Positions 31,420 through 41,222 of a DNA stretch of 64,000 nucleotides are shown here, piece by piece. Every line of letters starts with the position of its first letter. Within the stretch, counting starts at the first letter, position 1. The DNA is taken from contig NZ_PJIP01000001.1 of assembly GCF_002929375.1 (NCBI RefSeq), positions 62,001 through 126,000 of the forward strand, given 5' to 3'. Origin of the DNA: Arthrobacter sp. DWC3. GTDB taxonomy: Bacteria; Actinomycetota; Actinomycetes; Actinomycetales; Micrococcaceae. Below the pieces are notes generated by a model. The model worked only from the letters and a program-made list of their open reading frames with translations. It searched no databases and was not told the DNA's origin. The position numbers and the translations under genes were made by a program.

Positions 31420-31544
31420 CCACAGCACTTATCCACACGGGGGATAACTTACACACATGTAATTCCACACCTGTGGATAAGCGGGGCCCGGAATCTCGCG
31501 GCGATCCCTGAATGATCAACAATCCCATGCACATCTGTGGATAA
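31416..31544. promoter_or_regulatory. Cluster of DnaA boxes away from oriC
   Basis: Three consensus boxes lie within about 115 bp: TTATCCACA at 31429-31437, and TGTGGATAA at 31472-31480 and 31536-31544. TTTTCCACA at 31416-31424 differs by one base. The gene-free region (31415-31591) is less GC-rich than its surroundings. It could titrate DnaA or modulate its nucleotide state. It also contains the end of the acyltransferase gene's 3' flank. Confidence 0.75.
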
Positions 31545-31591
31545 CTTCATGCACAGCGTGTGTACAGCGCTCCAAGGAGCATCCCGCAGGC

Positions 31592-33637
31592 TCAGTAGCC
31601 GAAGATGGAGCGCCGGATCGGTGTAGCGAGGGTCTGGGCAAAGGAGTCGGTGATGTGGTTGTCGCGGTAGACCAGGACGTTCCCGAGGACGTAGGGGCAG
31701 GAACCATCACGACAGAAGGACGGGGTGAGATCCACGACGGTGACGCCGTCCATGCCTGCTGCGGCCTCCAGCATCGGGTCGTCGGCGGCAGCCTGTTCCT
31801 GGGGGTCGAGGCACGTGCCCGCGATGTCCTTGGTCGTGGACACACACTCCGGAGCCGCGCGGGAGGGCAGGGGCGAGTCACTGATCACCCGTACATCGAT
31901 TCCTGCATCGACGAGCGGCTTCCAGATCGTCCGGTAGCCCTCCACCGCCTCCTCGCGGGACTGCCACGACCAGGACAGCTCCCGCTCGTAGCCGGCAGGG
32001 CGGAAATTGCTGGTGACTACCATGTCCGTATCGGCGGCCAGGATCCCTTCGAGCGTCAGTCGGTTCCGCTCGATGCAGTCCCCGAAGGATGCTGCACCGC
32101 TGCCCAGCGGTGCAGCGCTGAAGGGGCATCCGTTGCGCACCTGCGCGTCGAGGACGAAACCCTCCTGACGGAACATGAGGTCGAGCGGTGACAGGTATTG
32201 TGCGGCGTGGGAATCCCCGACGAGCACTGCCCGCGCCGGGCCGTCCGGGGATCCGAACCGGCACTGGTCCGGGGTCATCTCGCTCGGCTCCCACATGAGA
32301 CAACCGTTCCCGGCGAGTACGTTCAGGTCGTCCGCTGCCAGGGCCGGGTCGGGTCGAATAGGGGCCTCGGGCACCGGTGTCCGGTCCCAGGCCGCCGCTC
32401 CCGGATACAGCACGGGATCAAGGGAGCCTTCGAGCGCCTGACTGCTCCTGACGGCGAGCAGGCTCCAGGGCACCGCGGCGGCCGTCAGGGACAGCACCAG
32501 CAACCCGGATCCGAGGACGTACGAGTACCGTTTCAGCTCGCGTCCGACCTCGTGGGTGCCGTGCACGCGCCGCCCGGTGGTCCGAGCGCGGTTGAGGGGC
32601 AGTTCCACGTAGCGCGTACTCGCCCAGGCGAGGACGCCGGCGGCGACCACGATCACCACGCCGTCCACGAACCGGGGCGCGGTCCCCAGGATGTACAGGT
32701 ACAGCACGATCAACGGCCAGTGCCAGAGGTAGAGCGAGTAGGAGATGTTGCCCACGAAGACGGCCGGTTTGAGGGACAGCAGGCGCACCAGACCGGGTAG
32801 GCCCTCACGGGAGGACCCCGCGCACAGCAGAAGGAGGGCACCGGAGACGGGCACCACGGCAATCCACCCCGGGAATGCCAACGCGGTGGTGTAGGTTGCC
32901 GCGCCCACGCCGATCAACACGACTCCGAGGAGGAAGGCAACGTCCGATGCGCGGCGGCCGAGGGCAGGGCTCGTCAGGGCGAGGATCCCGCCTGCCAGGA
33001 GTTCCCAGAGCCTCGTGGTCGTGGCGAAGTAGGCGACGTCGGGGTTCGTCGTGGACCACTGGACGGAGTGGGCGAGGGAGACGGCGGTGAGGAGCACGAG
33101 CGAGCTGAGGATCAGCCTCCTCCGCCGCGTCTCGGTGCCCTTCCGCACGGCCCGGACGACGAGCAGGATGAGCAGGGGCACCACCAGGTAGAACTGCTCC
33201 TCCACCGCCAGGGACCAGAAGTGCTGGAACACGGAGACCGGGCCGCCGGCCTGCTCGTAGCTCGTGGTCCCGTACGCGAGGTTCCAGTTCTGCACCTGCA
33301 GTGCAGAGGCAGCCACATCTTTCGCCAGCTGACTCCAGCGCGTCGCGGGGAGGATCAGGAGGGCGGCGACCGTACTGATGCTGAGGACGAGGGTGGCGGC
33401 GGGCATAAGACGCCGGATACGACGTCGGTAGAACGCCGCGAGATCGATCCGCCCGGTGCTCACGGCTTCCCGGGCGAGGGATCCGATGATGAGATAGCCG
33501 GAGATGACGAAGAAGACATCGACGCCGACGAACCCGCCGGGCAGCGCATCCGGGACGAGGTGGTAGACAACGACCAGCAGGACGGCCACGGCGCGCAGCC
33601 CTTGGATGTCCAGGCGGCGAGGCGGATGCGAACTCAC
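31592..33637 (-). CDS. Acyltransferase (OafA-type) with SGNH hydrolase-like domain
   Basis: A 681-residue membrane enzyme likely to O-acetylate a cell-surface sugar or peptidoglycan component. The N-terminal acyltransferase-3 domain (about ten helices, residues 1-375) starts with LDIQGLRAVAVLLVVVYH, carrying the active-site histidine. It includes FFVISGYLI and FWSLAVEEQFYL. The C-terminal extracytoplasmic SGNH domain begins around 440 with AVLVGDSHAAQY. The GTG start has no strong ribosome site. It reads opposite to its right-arm neighbours ppiA and rhomboid. Confidence 0.88.
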   Translation of the reverse strand: MSSHPPRRLDIQGLRAVAVLLVVVYHLVPDALPGGFVGVDVFFVISGYLIIGSLAREAVSTGRIDLAAFYRRRIRRLMPAATLVLSISTVAALLILPATRWSQLAKDVAASALQVQNWNLAYGTTSYEQAGGPVSVFQHFWSLAVEEQFYLVVPLLILLVVRAVRKGTETRRRRLILSSLVLLTAVSLAHSVQWSTTNPDVAYFATTTRLWELLAGGILALTSPALGRRASDVAFLLGVVLIGVGAATYTTALAFPGWIAVVPVSGALLLLCAGSSREGLPGLVRLLSLKPAVFVGNISYSLYLWHWPLIVLYLYILGTAPRFVDGVVIVVAAGVLAWASTRYVELPLNRARTTGRRVHGTHEVGRELKRYSYVLGSGLLVLSLTAAAVPWSLLAVRSSQALEGSLDPVLYPGAAAWDRTPVPEAPIRPDPALAADDLNVLAGNGCLMWEPSEMTPDQCRFGSPDGPARAVLVGDSHAAQYLSPLDLMFRQEGFVLDAQVRNGCPFSAAPLGSGAASFGDCIERNRLTLEGILAADTDMVVTSNFRPAGYERELSWSWQSREEAVEGYRTIWKPLVDAGIDVRVISDSPLPSRAAPECVSTTKDIAGTCLDPQEQAAADDPMLEAAAGMDGVTVVDLTPSFCRDGSCPYVLGNVLVYRDNHITDSFAQTLATPIRRSIFGY

Positions 33638-33898
33638 AGCAGGGTCACGCCCACAGGGATCATCGAGGGAGTACGATGCGCGGTGGTCCTGGCGCTCGTG
33701 GGGAACCGACAGCAGTTCGCCGACGACTCATCCGCTGTGCAAAGGGAAATATTCACCCCGACATTGTGACGTACGACGGGTCGGCGGGCCGACAGGTGAA
33801 CCGGGACGACACACGACCGGGTGCTTCCGCCGCGCACCGAGGCGTCGGCGCAGGGGTGCAGCCCCGCGTGGTGACGAGTGTGGACCTCTGGTGGCGGG

Positions 33899-34144
33899 CT
33901 ACCGCCAGCGCGTCGTCATGAGGAAGCCGACGATCGCGATGCCGAAGCCGGCCAGGATGTTCCAGGATCCCCATGCGGCGACCGGCAAGGTGGCCTCGGA
34001 GATGTAGAACGTGATGATCCACAGCAGGCCGATGATCATGAGACCGAACATCACCGGCTTGTACCAGACCGGGTTCGGCTTGGGCTGGGACTTCACGGGG
34101 GGCACGGCGGCGCTGGCTCTCTTGCGGGGCTTGGACTCGGGCAC
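33899..34144 (-). CDS. crgA: Cell division protein CrgA
   Basis: An 81-residue protein with a basic N terminus and two membrane helices (about 34-54 and 62-78), ending MTTRWR. CrgA helps localise septal peptidoglycan factors and interacts with FtsZ, FtsQ and PBPs in mycobacteria. GAGGAGAA precedes the GTG at 34144. It is divergent from the sortase gene, as in other Actinobacteria. The 260 bp between it and the acyltransferase start show no gene. Confidence 0.92.
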   Translation of the reverse strand: MPESKPRKRASAAVPPVKSQPKPNPVWYKPVMFGLMIIGLLWIITFYISEATLPVAAWGSWNILAGFGIAIVGFLMTTRWR

Positions 34145-34318
34145 GGGTTCTCCTCGACGGGGTGCGACTGGGGTCAGTGGCACCGGTGGTACGGTGGGCG
34201 GCCCCGACGCGCTCCTTCCCGCAGGTTATCCTGTGGAGAGAATTTCATCCGGCCGGTTCTCCGAACGATTCTAGCCAAGATCGGTCGGGTACCGGTGTAT
34301 CCAGCGGCAGGAGCGGTA

Positions 34319-35119
34319 GTGGCGAGGTCGACCATGGACGCCGCACCCGACCATCGGGTGGGACGCCCCCCACGGGCGCGCCGCCGCCGCACCCCCTTCC
34401 AGCTGGTCGCACAGGTGCTGGGTGAACTGTTGGTCACCGCCGGTGTGGTGCTGCTGCTCTTCGTCGGCTGGGAGATCTGGTGGACCAACATCGACTCCGG
34501 CATCAAGCAGGAGCAGGCCCTCGAGGAGTTCTTCTCCGACGCACCGCCTGTCACGGCCCCCGATGCCGCCGGAGCACCGTCGGCGGAGGACTTCGGCGAC
34601 CCTGCCGTCCTCCCGCAGCAGGACCTCGTGGGAACCTTCGGCGTGGTCTACATCCCCCGGTTCGGGGAGAACTACTCGCGACCCGTCTCGGCCGGCGTGG
34701 GCCCCGACGTCTTGGACAACCTCGGACTGGGCCACTACCCCGGGTCGGGCGCGCCCGGCGAGGTGGGCAACTTCGCGCTCGCGGGCCACCGCCAGACCCA
34801 CGGCCAGGTGCTCGACCAGATCCATACGCTGGTCCCGGGAGACCGGGTCTACGTCCAGACACGCGACGGGTACTACACCTACGTCTTCCGGAACACGGAG
34901 ATCGTCCTGCCCGACCGCGCGGACGTGATCGCACCGGTGCCCACCCAGCCGGACGCGCAGCCGGTGGACAGGATCCTGACGATGACAAGCTGCAATCCGC
35001 GCTTCGGCGCCCAGGAGCGTATCATTGCGTACTCGGTGCTGGAGTCCTGGCGCCCCGCAGGCGCGGGCCCGCCGCCCGAGATCGCGGAGAACGTGGCCCG
35101 CGCAGCAGGACAGGGGTAA
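34319..35119 (+). CDS. Class E sortase
   Basis: A 266-residue membrane-anchored transpeptidase. A basic N-terminal tail precedes one membrane segment (VLGELLVTAGVVLLLFVGWEIWW). The catalytic triad is His in LAGHRQTH, Cys in MTSCNPRF and Arg in the following QERIIAYS. Class E sortases attach proteins to peptidoglycan in high-GC Gram-positives, often at LAXTG signals. The GTG start has AGGAG five bases upstream; an ATG lies five codons later. Confidence 0.9.
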   Translation: MARSTMDAAPDHRVGRPPRARRRRTPFQLVAQVLGELLVTAGVVLLLFVGWEIWWTNIDSGIKQEQALEEFFSDAPPVTAPDAAGAPSAEDFGDPAVLPQQDLVGTFGVVYIPRFGENYSRPVSAGVGPDVLDNLGLGHYPGSGAPGEVGNFALAGHRQTHGQVLDQIHTLVPGDRVYVQTRDGYYTYVFRNTEIVLPDRADVIAPVPTQPDAQPVDRILTMTSCNPRFGAQERIIAYSVLESWRPAGAGPPPEIAENVARAAGQG

Positions 35120-35124
35120 CGGCG

Positions 35125-35286
35125 ATGTACGGATGGATCTTCCGGGCCCTGCCCGGTCCGCTCTGGATGCGCGTCATCCTCTCCGTGATACTCGTCCTCG
35201 CGGCCGTCATGGTGCTCATGGTCTTCGTGTTCCCCTGGGTCTCCCAGTTCAACCCGCTCACAGATTCAACGATTGGTACCCCCTAG
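35125..35286 (+). CDS. Small membrane protein between sortase and amidotransferase
   Basis: Fifty-three residues with one long hydrophobic helix (LWMRVILSVILVLAAVMVLM and on to FPWVS). It starts five bases after the sortase stop and ends three bases before the pabA/trpG start, so it belongs to that operon. No ribosome site stronger than GGGG is seen. The function is unknown; the position is conserved in related genomes as far as I recall. Confidence 0.75.
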   Translation: MYGWIFRALPGPLWMRVILSVILVLAAVMVLMVFVFPWVSQFNPLTDSTIGTP

Positions 35287-35289
35287 CTC

Positions 35290-35934
35290 ATGGCTGACAC
35301 CACCCGCATCCTCGTCGTCGACAACTACGACAGCTTCGTCTACACGCTGGTCGGCTACCTGCAGGAACTCGGCGCCGAGACCACCGTGGTCCGTAACGAC
35401 GACGTCACCCTCGCCGAGGCGCAGGACATGGCCGCGTCCCGCGACGGCGTCCTGATCTCCCCCGGTCCGGGCACGCCCGCCGATGCCGGCGTGTGTGTGG
35501 ACCTGATCCGGTGGTGCGGCGGGAACGGCAAGCCGATGCTCGGGGTCTGTCTCGGCCATCAGGCGCTCGCCGAGGCCTACGGCGGCACCGTGACGCACGC
35601 CCCTGAGCTCATGCATGGCAAGACGTCCCTCGTGGAACACGACGCGACGAGCGTCTTCGCCGGGTTGCCCTCCCCCGTCACGGCCACGCGCTACCACTCG
35701 CTGGCGGCCGTGAGTGACGATGTCCCCGCCGAGCTCGCCGTCACGGCCCGGACGGCCAGCGGCATCATCATGGGCCTCGAGCACAGGACGGCGCCTCTCT
35801 GCGGCGTCCAGTTCCACCCGGAGTCAGTGCTGACCGAGGGCGGCTACCAGATGCTCGGCAACTGGCTGGAGTCACTCGGGCTCGAGGGCGCCGCGACCAC
35901 GGCGGCAGGGCTCAGCCCGCTCATCGCGCGGTAG
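35290..35934 (+). CDS. Anthranilate/aminodeoxychorismate synthase glutamine amidotransferase component
   Basis: A 214-residue class I glutamine amidotransferase supplying ammonia for anthranilate or 4-amino-4-deoxychorismate synthesis. LVVDNYDSF is at the N terminus, the catalytic Cys is in GVCLGHQ, and the His-Glu pair is in VQFHPES. Whether it serves tryptophan or folate cannot be decided, because no synthase component I is in the window. The oriC-proximal position matches the actinobacterial pabA. It lies three bases after the small membrane protein gene. Confidence 0.9.
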   Translation: MADTTRILVVDNYDSFVYTLVGYLQELGAETTVVRNDDVTLAEAQDMAASRDGVLISPGPGTPADAGVCVDLIRWCGGNGKPMLGVCLGHQALAEAYGGTVTHAPELMHGKTSLVEHDATSVFAGLPSPVTATRYHSLAAVSDDVPAELAVTARTASGIIMGLEHRTAPLCGVQFHPESVLTEGGYQMLGNWLESLGLEGAATTAAGLSPLIAR

Positions 35935-36038
35935 CCGCCGTCGTTCCTGGTTCTCGATCGGCCGACGCGTGTCCGGACGCCGACACGCCGCGTTGGCGGC
36001 TGCAGCGCAGCAGGAGTCGGGAACGACGGCGGGATGTC

Positions 36039-37952
36039 CTACTCGTCGCCCTCCGTGGGTCGCGGCTGGGACTCCTCGCCGGTGCCCCCGGTCGGCTGGA
36101 CGGTCGGCGTCGCGGAGGGCTCGGGGGTCGGGGCAGGCAGCGGTGCCTTCGCGACCGTGAGGACGATCTCCGTGCCCTGGTCCACCTCCGAGCGCGCCTG
36201 CGCGGACTGCCCGGTGACGATGCCCGGAGCGACCACGCTGTTCTCCACTTCGCGCACCGAGAACGGCAGCTTCACCGCCGGGTCGGCGAGCAGGGCCTGT
36301 GCCTGCTCGAGCGTGAGATCCGTGAGCAGGGGTACCGTCACCTTCCCGTTGGACAGCACCAGGTCCACGGCACTGCCGACCGGCACGGACTGGCCGGACT
36401 GCGGACTCGTGGTGATGACCCTGCCCTCCGCGACGTCGGCGCTGGTCTCCTCCGTGACCTGCCCGCCCCGCAGGCCGAGCTCCTCGAGCGCGTCGCGGGC
36501 CGACGATTCGGTGAGCCCGGCGAGCGTGCCGGGCAGCACCACGTTGGCCGGACCGAGCGAGACGGTGATGTTGACGCGTGACTCCCGGTCCACGGACGTC
36601 CCCGCCGCAGGATCGGAGTCGATGACGTCGCCCTTCTCCACGCTCGCGTTGAACTCCTCGTCGGTCGAGGCCCTCAGGCCGGCGTCCACGATGGCGTCGG
36701 TGGCGTCGGCCTCGGTCAGGCCGACGAGATCGGGCACGCTCACCGTCACGGCCTCCTGGGAGGCGCGGTCGTCCGCGACGTTGTTCAGGACCACGTAGCC
36801 GCCCGCGAGCACGAGCAGCACCGCTACGAAGAACACGGTGATCCAGGCGGTCCGCGAGGACCTGCGCCGCCGGTCGTGCTGCGGGTCCACGGCGTCGTGC
36901 GCCCTCAGGACGTCCGACCGCCCGTCGTCGTCCGGGTGGTCGGGGAGGGCCGGAGTCGCGGCGACCCTGTCCATGGCGCGTGTATGGGGATCGGCGGCGA
37001 ACGAAGCCGCGACCGCAGCGGTACTCCCGACGCCGGCACGCGTCCGGGGTGCCGAAGCGTCCATCGCGGCGGTCGGCACACCTGCGACACCGGGCACCGA
37101 GATGCCATGGGCGGCGTCGAGCAGCGCCCTGCGGAACGCGAGGGCGTCCTGGAAGCGGTGGTCGCGGTCCTTCTGCAGCGCTCGGTCGAGGACGGAGTCG
37201 AGCGCGGGGGTCACGTCGGGGTTGAGACTGCTCGCCGTGGGAGGTTCCTCCCGCACGTGCTGGTACGCGACGGACACGGGGCTGTCCCCGATGAAGGGCG
37301 GCCGGCCGGTGAGCAGTTCGAAGAGCAGGCAGCCTGCCGAGTACAGGTCGCTGCGGGCGTCCACCGTCTCGCCGCGGGCCTGTTCCGGCGAGAGGTACTG
37401 CGCCGTGCCGAGGACGGCCTGCGTCTGGGTCATCGTGGCCTGGGAATCGGCCATGGCCCGGGCGATGCCGAAGTCCATGACCTTCACGCCGCCCTCGGGC
37501 GTGATCATCACGTTGGCCGGCTTGATGTCCCGGTGGACGATCCCGGCCTTGTGACTGTAGTCGAGGGCGCCCAGGACCCCGGCGAGGTACGTGATGCTGT
37601 CCTCGGGCGTCAGATCGCCCGCCTTCACGTGATCGCGCAGGGTGCGCCCGGCGACGTACTCCATCACGATGAACGGGACCCGGACCTCGTGTTCCGGCCG
37701 GTCCGGGATCTCCTCCTCGCCCGTGTCGTACACCGCCACGATGTTGGGGTTGTTGAGCCCGGCCACGGCCTGGGCCTCCCTGCGGAACCGCGACTGGAAC
37801 AGAGGATCGCGCGCGAGGTCCGAGCGCAGCACCTTGATGGCGACCGACCGCCCCAGACGGAGGTCGCGGCCGAGGTGGACGTCGGCCATGCCGCCGCGCC
37901 CGATCAGCTCGCGCACCTCGTACCGCCCGTTCAGGATGCGGTCGGTGGTCAT
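36039..37952 (-). CDS. pknB: Serine/threonine protein kinase with PASTA domains (PknB-like)
   Basis: A 637-residue membrane kinase. The cytoplasmic kinase domain (about 1-275) has ELIGRGGMADV, IKVLRSD, the catalytic HRDIKPANVM and DFGIARA. A linker leads to one membrane segment (about 369-392) and three extracellular PASTA repeats, then a Pro/Thr tail. PASTA domains sense peptidoglycan fragments or lipid II. Mycobacterial PknB has four repeats. The ATG at 37952 is preferred to the longer frame into pknA. It is the last gene of the fhaA-to-pknB operon, 34 bp after pknA. Confidence 0.95.
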   Translation of the reverse strand: MTTDRILNGRYEVRELIGRGGMADVHLGRDLRLGRSVAIKVLRSDLARDPLFQSRFRREAQAVAGLNNPNIVAVYDTGEEEIPDRPEHEVRVPFIVMEYVAGRTLRDHVKAGDLTPEDSITYLAGVLGALDYSHKAGIVHRDIKPANVMITPEGGVKVMDFGIARAMADSQATMTQTQAVLGTAQYLSPEQARGETVDARSDLYSAGCLLFELLTGRPPFIGDSPVSVAYQHVREEPPTASSLNPDVTPALDSVLDRALQKDRDHRFQDALAFRRALLDAAHGISVPGVAGVPTAAMDASAPRTRAGVGSTAAVAASFAADPHTRAMDRVAATPALPDHPDDDGRSDVLRAHDAVDPQHDRRRRSSRTAWITVFFVAVLLVLAGGYVVLNNVADDRASQEAVTVSVPDLVGLTEADATDAIVDAGLRASTDEEFNASVEKGDVIDSDPAAGTSVDRESRVNITVSLGPANVVLPGTLAGLTESSARDALEELGLRGGQVTEETSADVAEGRVITTSPQSGQSVPVGSAVDLVLSNGKVTVPLLTDLTLEQAQALLADPAVKLPFSVREVENSVVAPGIVTGQSAQARSEVDQGTEIVLTVAKAPLPAPTPEPSATPTVQPTGGTGEESQPRPTEGDE

Positions 37953-37986
37953 CACTCCGTGCCTTTCCGATCCAGACTCGTGCGGA

Positions 37987-39783
37987 TCATGATGTGGGGG
38001 TCGCCGTGGGCGACGCCGACGGGCTCGGCGACAGGCTCGGCGGCGGGGTGGTGGGCGCCTGGGTGGGCGGCGGGCCGGTGGAGACGATGTAACCGACATT
38101 CGACCCTGCCGTCAGGACGGTCCCGGCGCCCGGGCTCACGGACACGACCGTACCGGCGGGCAGCTGTGATTCCTGGGAGCCGGTGTTGACGGGGATCAGG
38201 CCCAGGTCCACGAGCGCGGCCTCGACGTCGGCGACGGTGCGTCCCTGCAGGCCGGCCGGCACGGTGGCCTGCTCGGGTCCGGCCGACGACGTCACGGTGA
38301 TGGTCTCCCCGGGGCTCAGGGTGCCCACCGGATCGATGCCGATGACGTAGCCCTCGGCGATCTCCGCCGAGGGCTCGCGCTGGGTGATGACGCGGAAACC
38401 CAGCGAGCCGAGTTCCGCGGCGACCTCGGCCTCCGCCCGGCCCAGGTACTGGCTCGGCGTGATGACCACCTCGTCCGCCTCCGTGGTGCTCGGCGACGGC
38501 GTCGGCGAGGAGGAGGACGGCGACGGCGACGGTGTGGAGGCGCTGGACCGCGAGGGTGCGGCGCTCGCGGACGTGCTCGTCTCGACGGGCACGCTGTCCG
38601 GGTCGTCACCGGCCAGCAGGGGCTGGAGGATCAGGAACGCGATCGCGGCCAGTGCCAGCAGGAGCAGGACGATGAGCGGGATCAGCCAGGGGCTCCGGCG
38701 GTTCTCCTCCTCCCGGCGGTACGGCTGTTCCGGGTGGTGGGGTCCCTCCGCGTCGAGGTCCTCCTGCGACCAGTCCCTGGACGCGGCGATCCCTGCCGCT
38801 GCTCCGGCAGCCGCCGGCGCCGCCACGGTGGGCAGGGCCGACGTGCCCGGTGCGCGGACCGCCGTCGTGGCCTGGGTGTCCTGGCGGGGGACGGGGGCCG
38901 TGGCGGTGCCGAGCCCGGCCCCGAAGGCGAGCATCCCGGGTACAGCCGCCTCGGCGGCGCGGATGTCACCGGTGCGGATGGCGTCGACGGCGCGGGCGAG
39001 CGACTCGGCGTCGCGCGGCCGCTCGGCGGGGTCCTTGGCGAGCATCGAACCGATGAGGGCGCGGACCGGCTGCGGGATGGATTCCGGCAGGGGCGGCGGC
39101 GCGTCGTTGACCTGTGCCAGGGCGATGGCGATCTGCGACTCGCCGGAGAACGGCCGACGGCCCGCCAGGAGTTCGTACCCGATGACCCCGAGCGCGTAGA
39201 TGTCGGAGGAGCCGGTGGCGGGCTGGCCCGTGGCCTGCTCGGGCGCGAGGTACTGCGCCGTCCCCATGACCTGCCCCGTGGCCGTCAGGGGGACCTGGTC
39301 GGCCAGCCGGGCGATCCCGAAGTCGGTGATCTTCACCCGTCCGTCGGGCATCACGAGGATGTTGCCGGGCTTCACGTCGCGGTGCACGAGGCCCTGCCGG
39401 TGCGCGACGGCGAGGGCCGTGGCGGTCTGCCCGATGATGGAGAGGGTGCGGTCGGGTGAGAGGACCTGCTCCTTCTCGATCACGGCGGACAGCGGCTGCC
39501 CCGGCACGAGTTCCATCACGAGGTAGGCCGAGCCCGCCTCCTCGCCGTAGTCGAAGACGTTGGCGATGCCCTCGTGGTTCAGCAGGGCGGTGTGGCGCGC
39601 CTCCGCACGGAAGCGGTTGAGGAACGCCGGGTCGCCCGAGTACTCCTCCTTGAGGATCTTGATCGCGACGACGCGCCCGAGGATCTGGTCCCGCGCCTTC
39701 CAGACTTCGCCCATACCGCCGATGGCGATGCGCTCGGTCAGTTCGAATCTGCCGCCCAGGGTGATTCCTGACGTGGGCCTCAT
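37987..39783 (-). CDS. pknA: Serine/threonine protein kinase with C-terminal PASTA domains (PknA-like)
   Basis: A 598-residue kinase. The kinase domain (about 1-280) shows [29 protein letters not shown] and DFGIARLA. A membrane segment lies near 362-388, then a Ser/Pro/Thr linker and two PASTA-like repeats to about 575, and a Pro/Ser tail. M. tuberculosis PknA lacks PASTA repeats, so the extracellular part is a notable difference. The start overlaps the pbpA stop (ATGA). It is expected to phosphorylate division and wall-synthesis proteins. Confidence 0.93.
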   Translation of the reverse strand: MRPTSGITLGGRFELTERIAIGGMGEVWKARDQILGRVVAIKILKEEYSGDPAFLNRFRAEARHTALLNHEGIANVFDYGEEAGSAYLVMELVPGQPLSAVIEKEQVLSPDRTLSIIGQTATALAVAHRQGLVHRDVKPGNILVMPDGRVKITDFGIARLADQVPLTATGQVMGTAQYLAPEQATGQPATGSSDIYALGVIGYELLAGRRPFSGESQIAIALAQVNDAPPPLPESIPQPVRALIGSMLAKDPAERPRDAESLARAVDAIRTGDIRAAEAAVPGMLAFGAGLGTATAPVPRQDTQATTAVRAPGTSALPTVAAPAAAGAAAGIAASRDWSQEDLDAEGPHHPEQPYRREEENRRSPWLIPLIVLLLLALAAIAFLILQPLLAGDDPDSVPVETSTSASAAPSRSSASTPSPSPSSSSPTPSPSTTEADEVVITPSQYLGRAEAEVAAELGSLGFRVITQREPSAEIAEGYVIGIDPVGTLSPGETITVTSSAGPEQATVPAGLQGRTVADVEAALVDLGLIPVNTGSQESQLPAGTVVSVSPGAGTVLTAGSNVGYIVSTGPPPTQAPTTPPPSLSPSPSASPTATPTS

Positions 39784-41222
39784 CTGTTCAACACCGCCTC
39801 TATGAGTCTCTTGGCACTGGGTGAGGTCAATTGCTGACCAGTGGGGATGTCCACGTTCTCCATCACGATCGATATGGCCACCTGCGGGTCGTCCGCCGGC
39901 GCGAACCCGGTGAACCAGGCGTTGTCACCGGTCTCGGAGAATTCCGCGGTGCCCGTCTTGCCGGCCACCTCGACGCCCGGGACCTGCGCCGCGGTCGCCG
40001 TGCCGTTCTCCACGACGTTCACCATCCAGTCGGTCAGCTGGGCCGCCGTCGCCTCGCTCACCGACTGCCGGAGCACCTCGGGCTGGGGAGATTCGATCAG
40101 TTCGAGATCGGCGGCGCGGATCGACTTGACGAGCTGCGGCTTCATCAGCTGCCCGTCGTTGGCGATCGCCGAGGCCACCATGGCCATCTGGAGGGGCGTG
40201 ACGCGGGTGTCGAACTGCCCGACGGCGGACTGTGCGAGTTCGGTCTCGGTGAGGTCCGAGGGGAAGCTGCTCGCGATCACCCGGGTGGGGATGGTGAGTT
40301 CCTCACCGAAGCCGAACTTGGCGGCCTGCTCCTGGATGGCGTCCTCGCCGAGATCCAGGGCGATCTGCGCGAAGGGCGTGTTGCAGGACTGCTCCAGCGC
40401 GAACTCGAGGTCCGCGGTCGTCCTGCTGGCGCACCCGCCGTTGACGAAGTTCGGAAGGGAGTACTCGATGCCGGGGAATTCCAGGGCGGGCGGGTTCGGG
40501 ATCTCGGACTGGGCGTCGTACTTCCCGGACTCGAGGGCCGCTGCGGCGTCGATGAGCTTGAACACCGATCCGGGGGACACGAGGGACTCGGTGGCGGGAT
40601 TCGTGTAGATGGACAGGCCCGGCTGCTCGGAGAGCCGCGCGGCGTTCTCCGCGATCACTGCGGTGTCGTGGCCGGAGAGGAGGTTCGGGTCGAACGTCGG
40701 CTTGGAGACCATCGCGAGGATGTTGCCGGTGGAGGGCTCCACGACCACGATCGAGCCGCGCTGCCCGTCGGGGATCAGGTCCGACGCGAGCTGCTGGATC
40801 TCCGGGTCGATGGTCAGTTCGACGGACGCACCCTGGGAGTCGACGCCCGAGAACAGCCGGACCACTCGGTCGTAGAACAGGGAGCTGCTGGTACCGGAGA
40901 GGATCTCCGATTCGTCGCGCTCGAGCTGCGTCGAGCCCAGCGACAGGGAGTAGTAGCCCGTCAGGTGGGCGTAGAGCTCGGGTTCGGTGTACACGCGCTG
41001 GTAGTTGAACTCGTCGTCGGAGGGGACGGACTCGGCGACGGCGCGGCCGTCCACCAGGATGGCCCCGCGCTGCCGGCCGAAGTCCTGGTACAGCTGGCGG
41101 CTGTTCCAGTCGTTGTCGTTCAGTTCCTGTGCCTGGAAGAACTGCACGTAGGTGAGCGCGCCGAGGACGAGGGCGAACATGCCGACCGCCACGACCCACG
41201 CACTGCGGATGGCCTGGTTCAT
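39780..41222 (-). CDS. pbpA: Penicillin-binding protein 2 / transpeptidase PbpA
   Basis: A 480-residue class B PBP with one N-terminal membrane anchor ([19 protein letters not shown]). The transpeptidase motifs are SPGSVFK (catalytic Ser near 217), SCN, and KTGTAEF (about 420). It cross-links peptidoglycan with the SEDS glycosyltransferase encoded just upstream. AGGAGG precedes the ATG, which overlaps the ftsW-like stop as ATGA. Confidence 0.95.
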   Translation of the reverse strand: MNQAIRSAWVVAVGMFALVLGALTYVQFFQAQELNDNDWNSRQLYQDFGRQRGAILVDGRAVAESVPSDDEFNYQRVYTEPELYAHLTGYYSLSLGSTQLERDESEILSGTSSSLFYDRVVRLFSGVDSQGASVELTIDPEIQQLASDLIPDGQRGSIVVVEPSTGNILAMVSKPTFDPNLLSGHDTAVIAENAARLSEQPGLSIYTNPATESLVSPGSVFKLIDAAAALESGKYDAQSEIPNPPALEFPGIEYSLPNFVNGGCASRTTADLEFALEQSCNTPFAQIALDLGEDAIQEQAAKFGFGEELTIPTRVIASSFPSDLTETELAQSAVGQFDTRVTPLQMAMVASAIANDGQLMKPQLVKSIRAADLELIESPQPEVLRQSVSEATAAQLTDWMVNVVENGTATAAQVPGVEVAGKTGTAEFSETGDNAWFTGFAPADDPQVAISIVMENVDIPTGQQLTSPSAKRLIEAVLNR

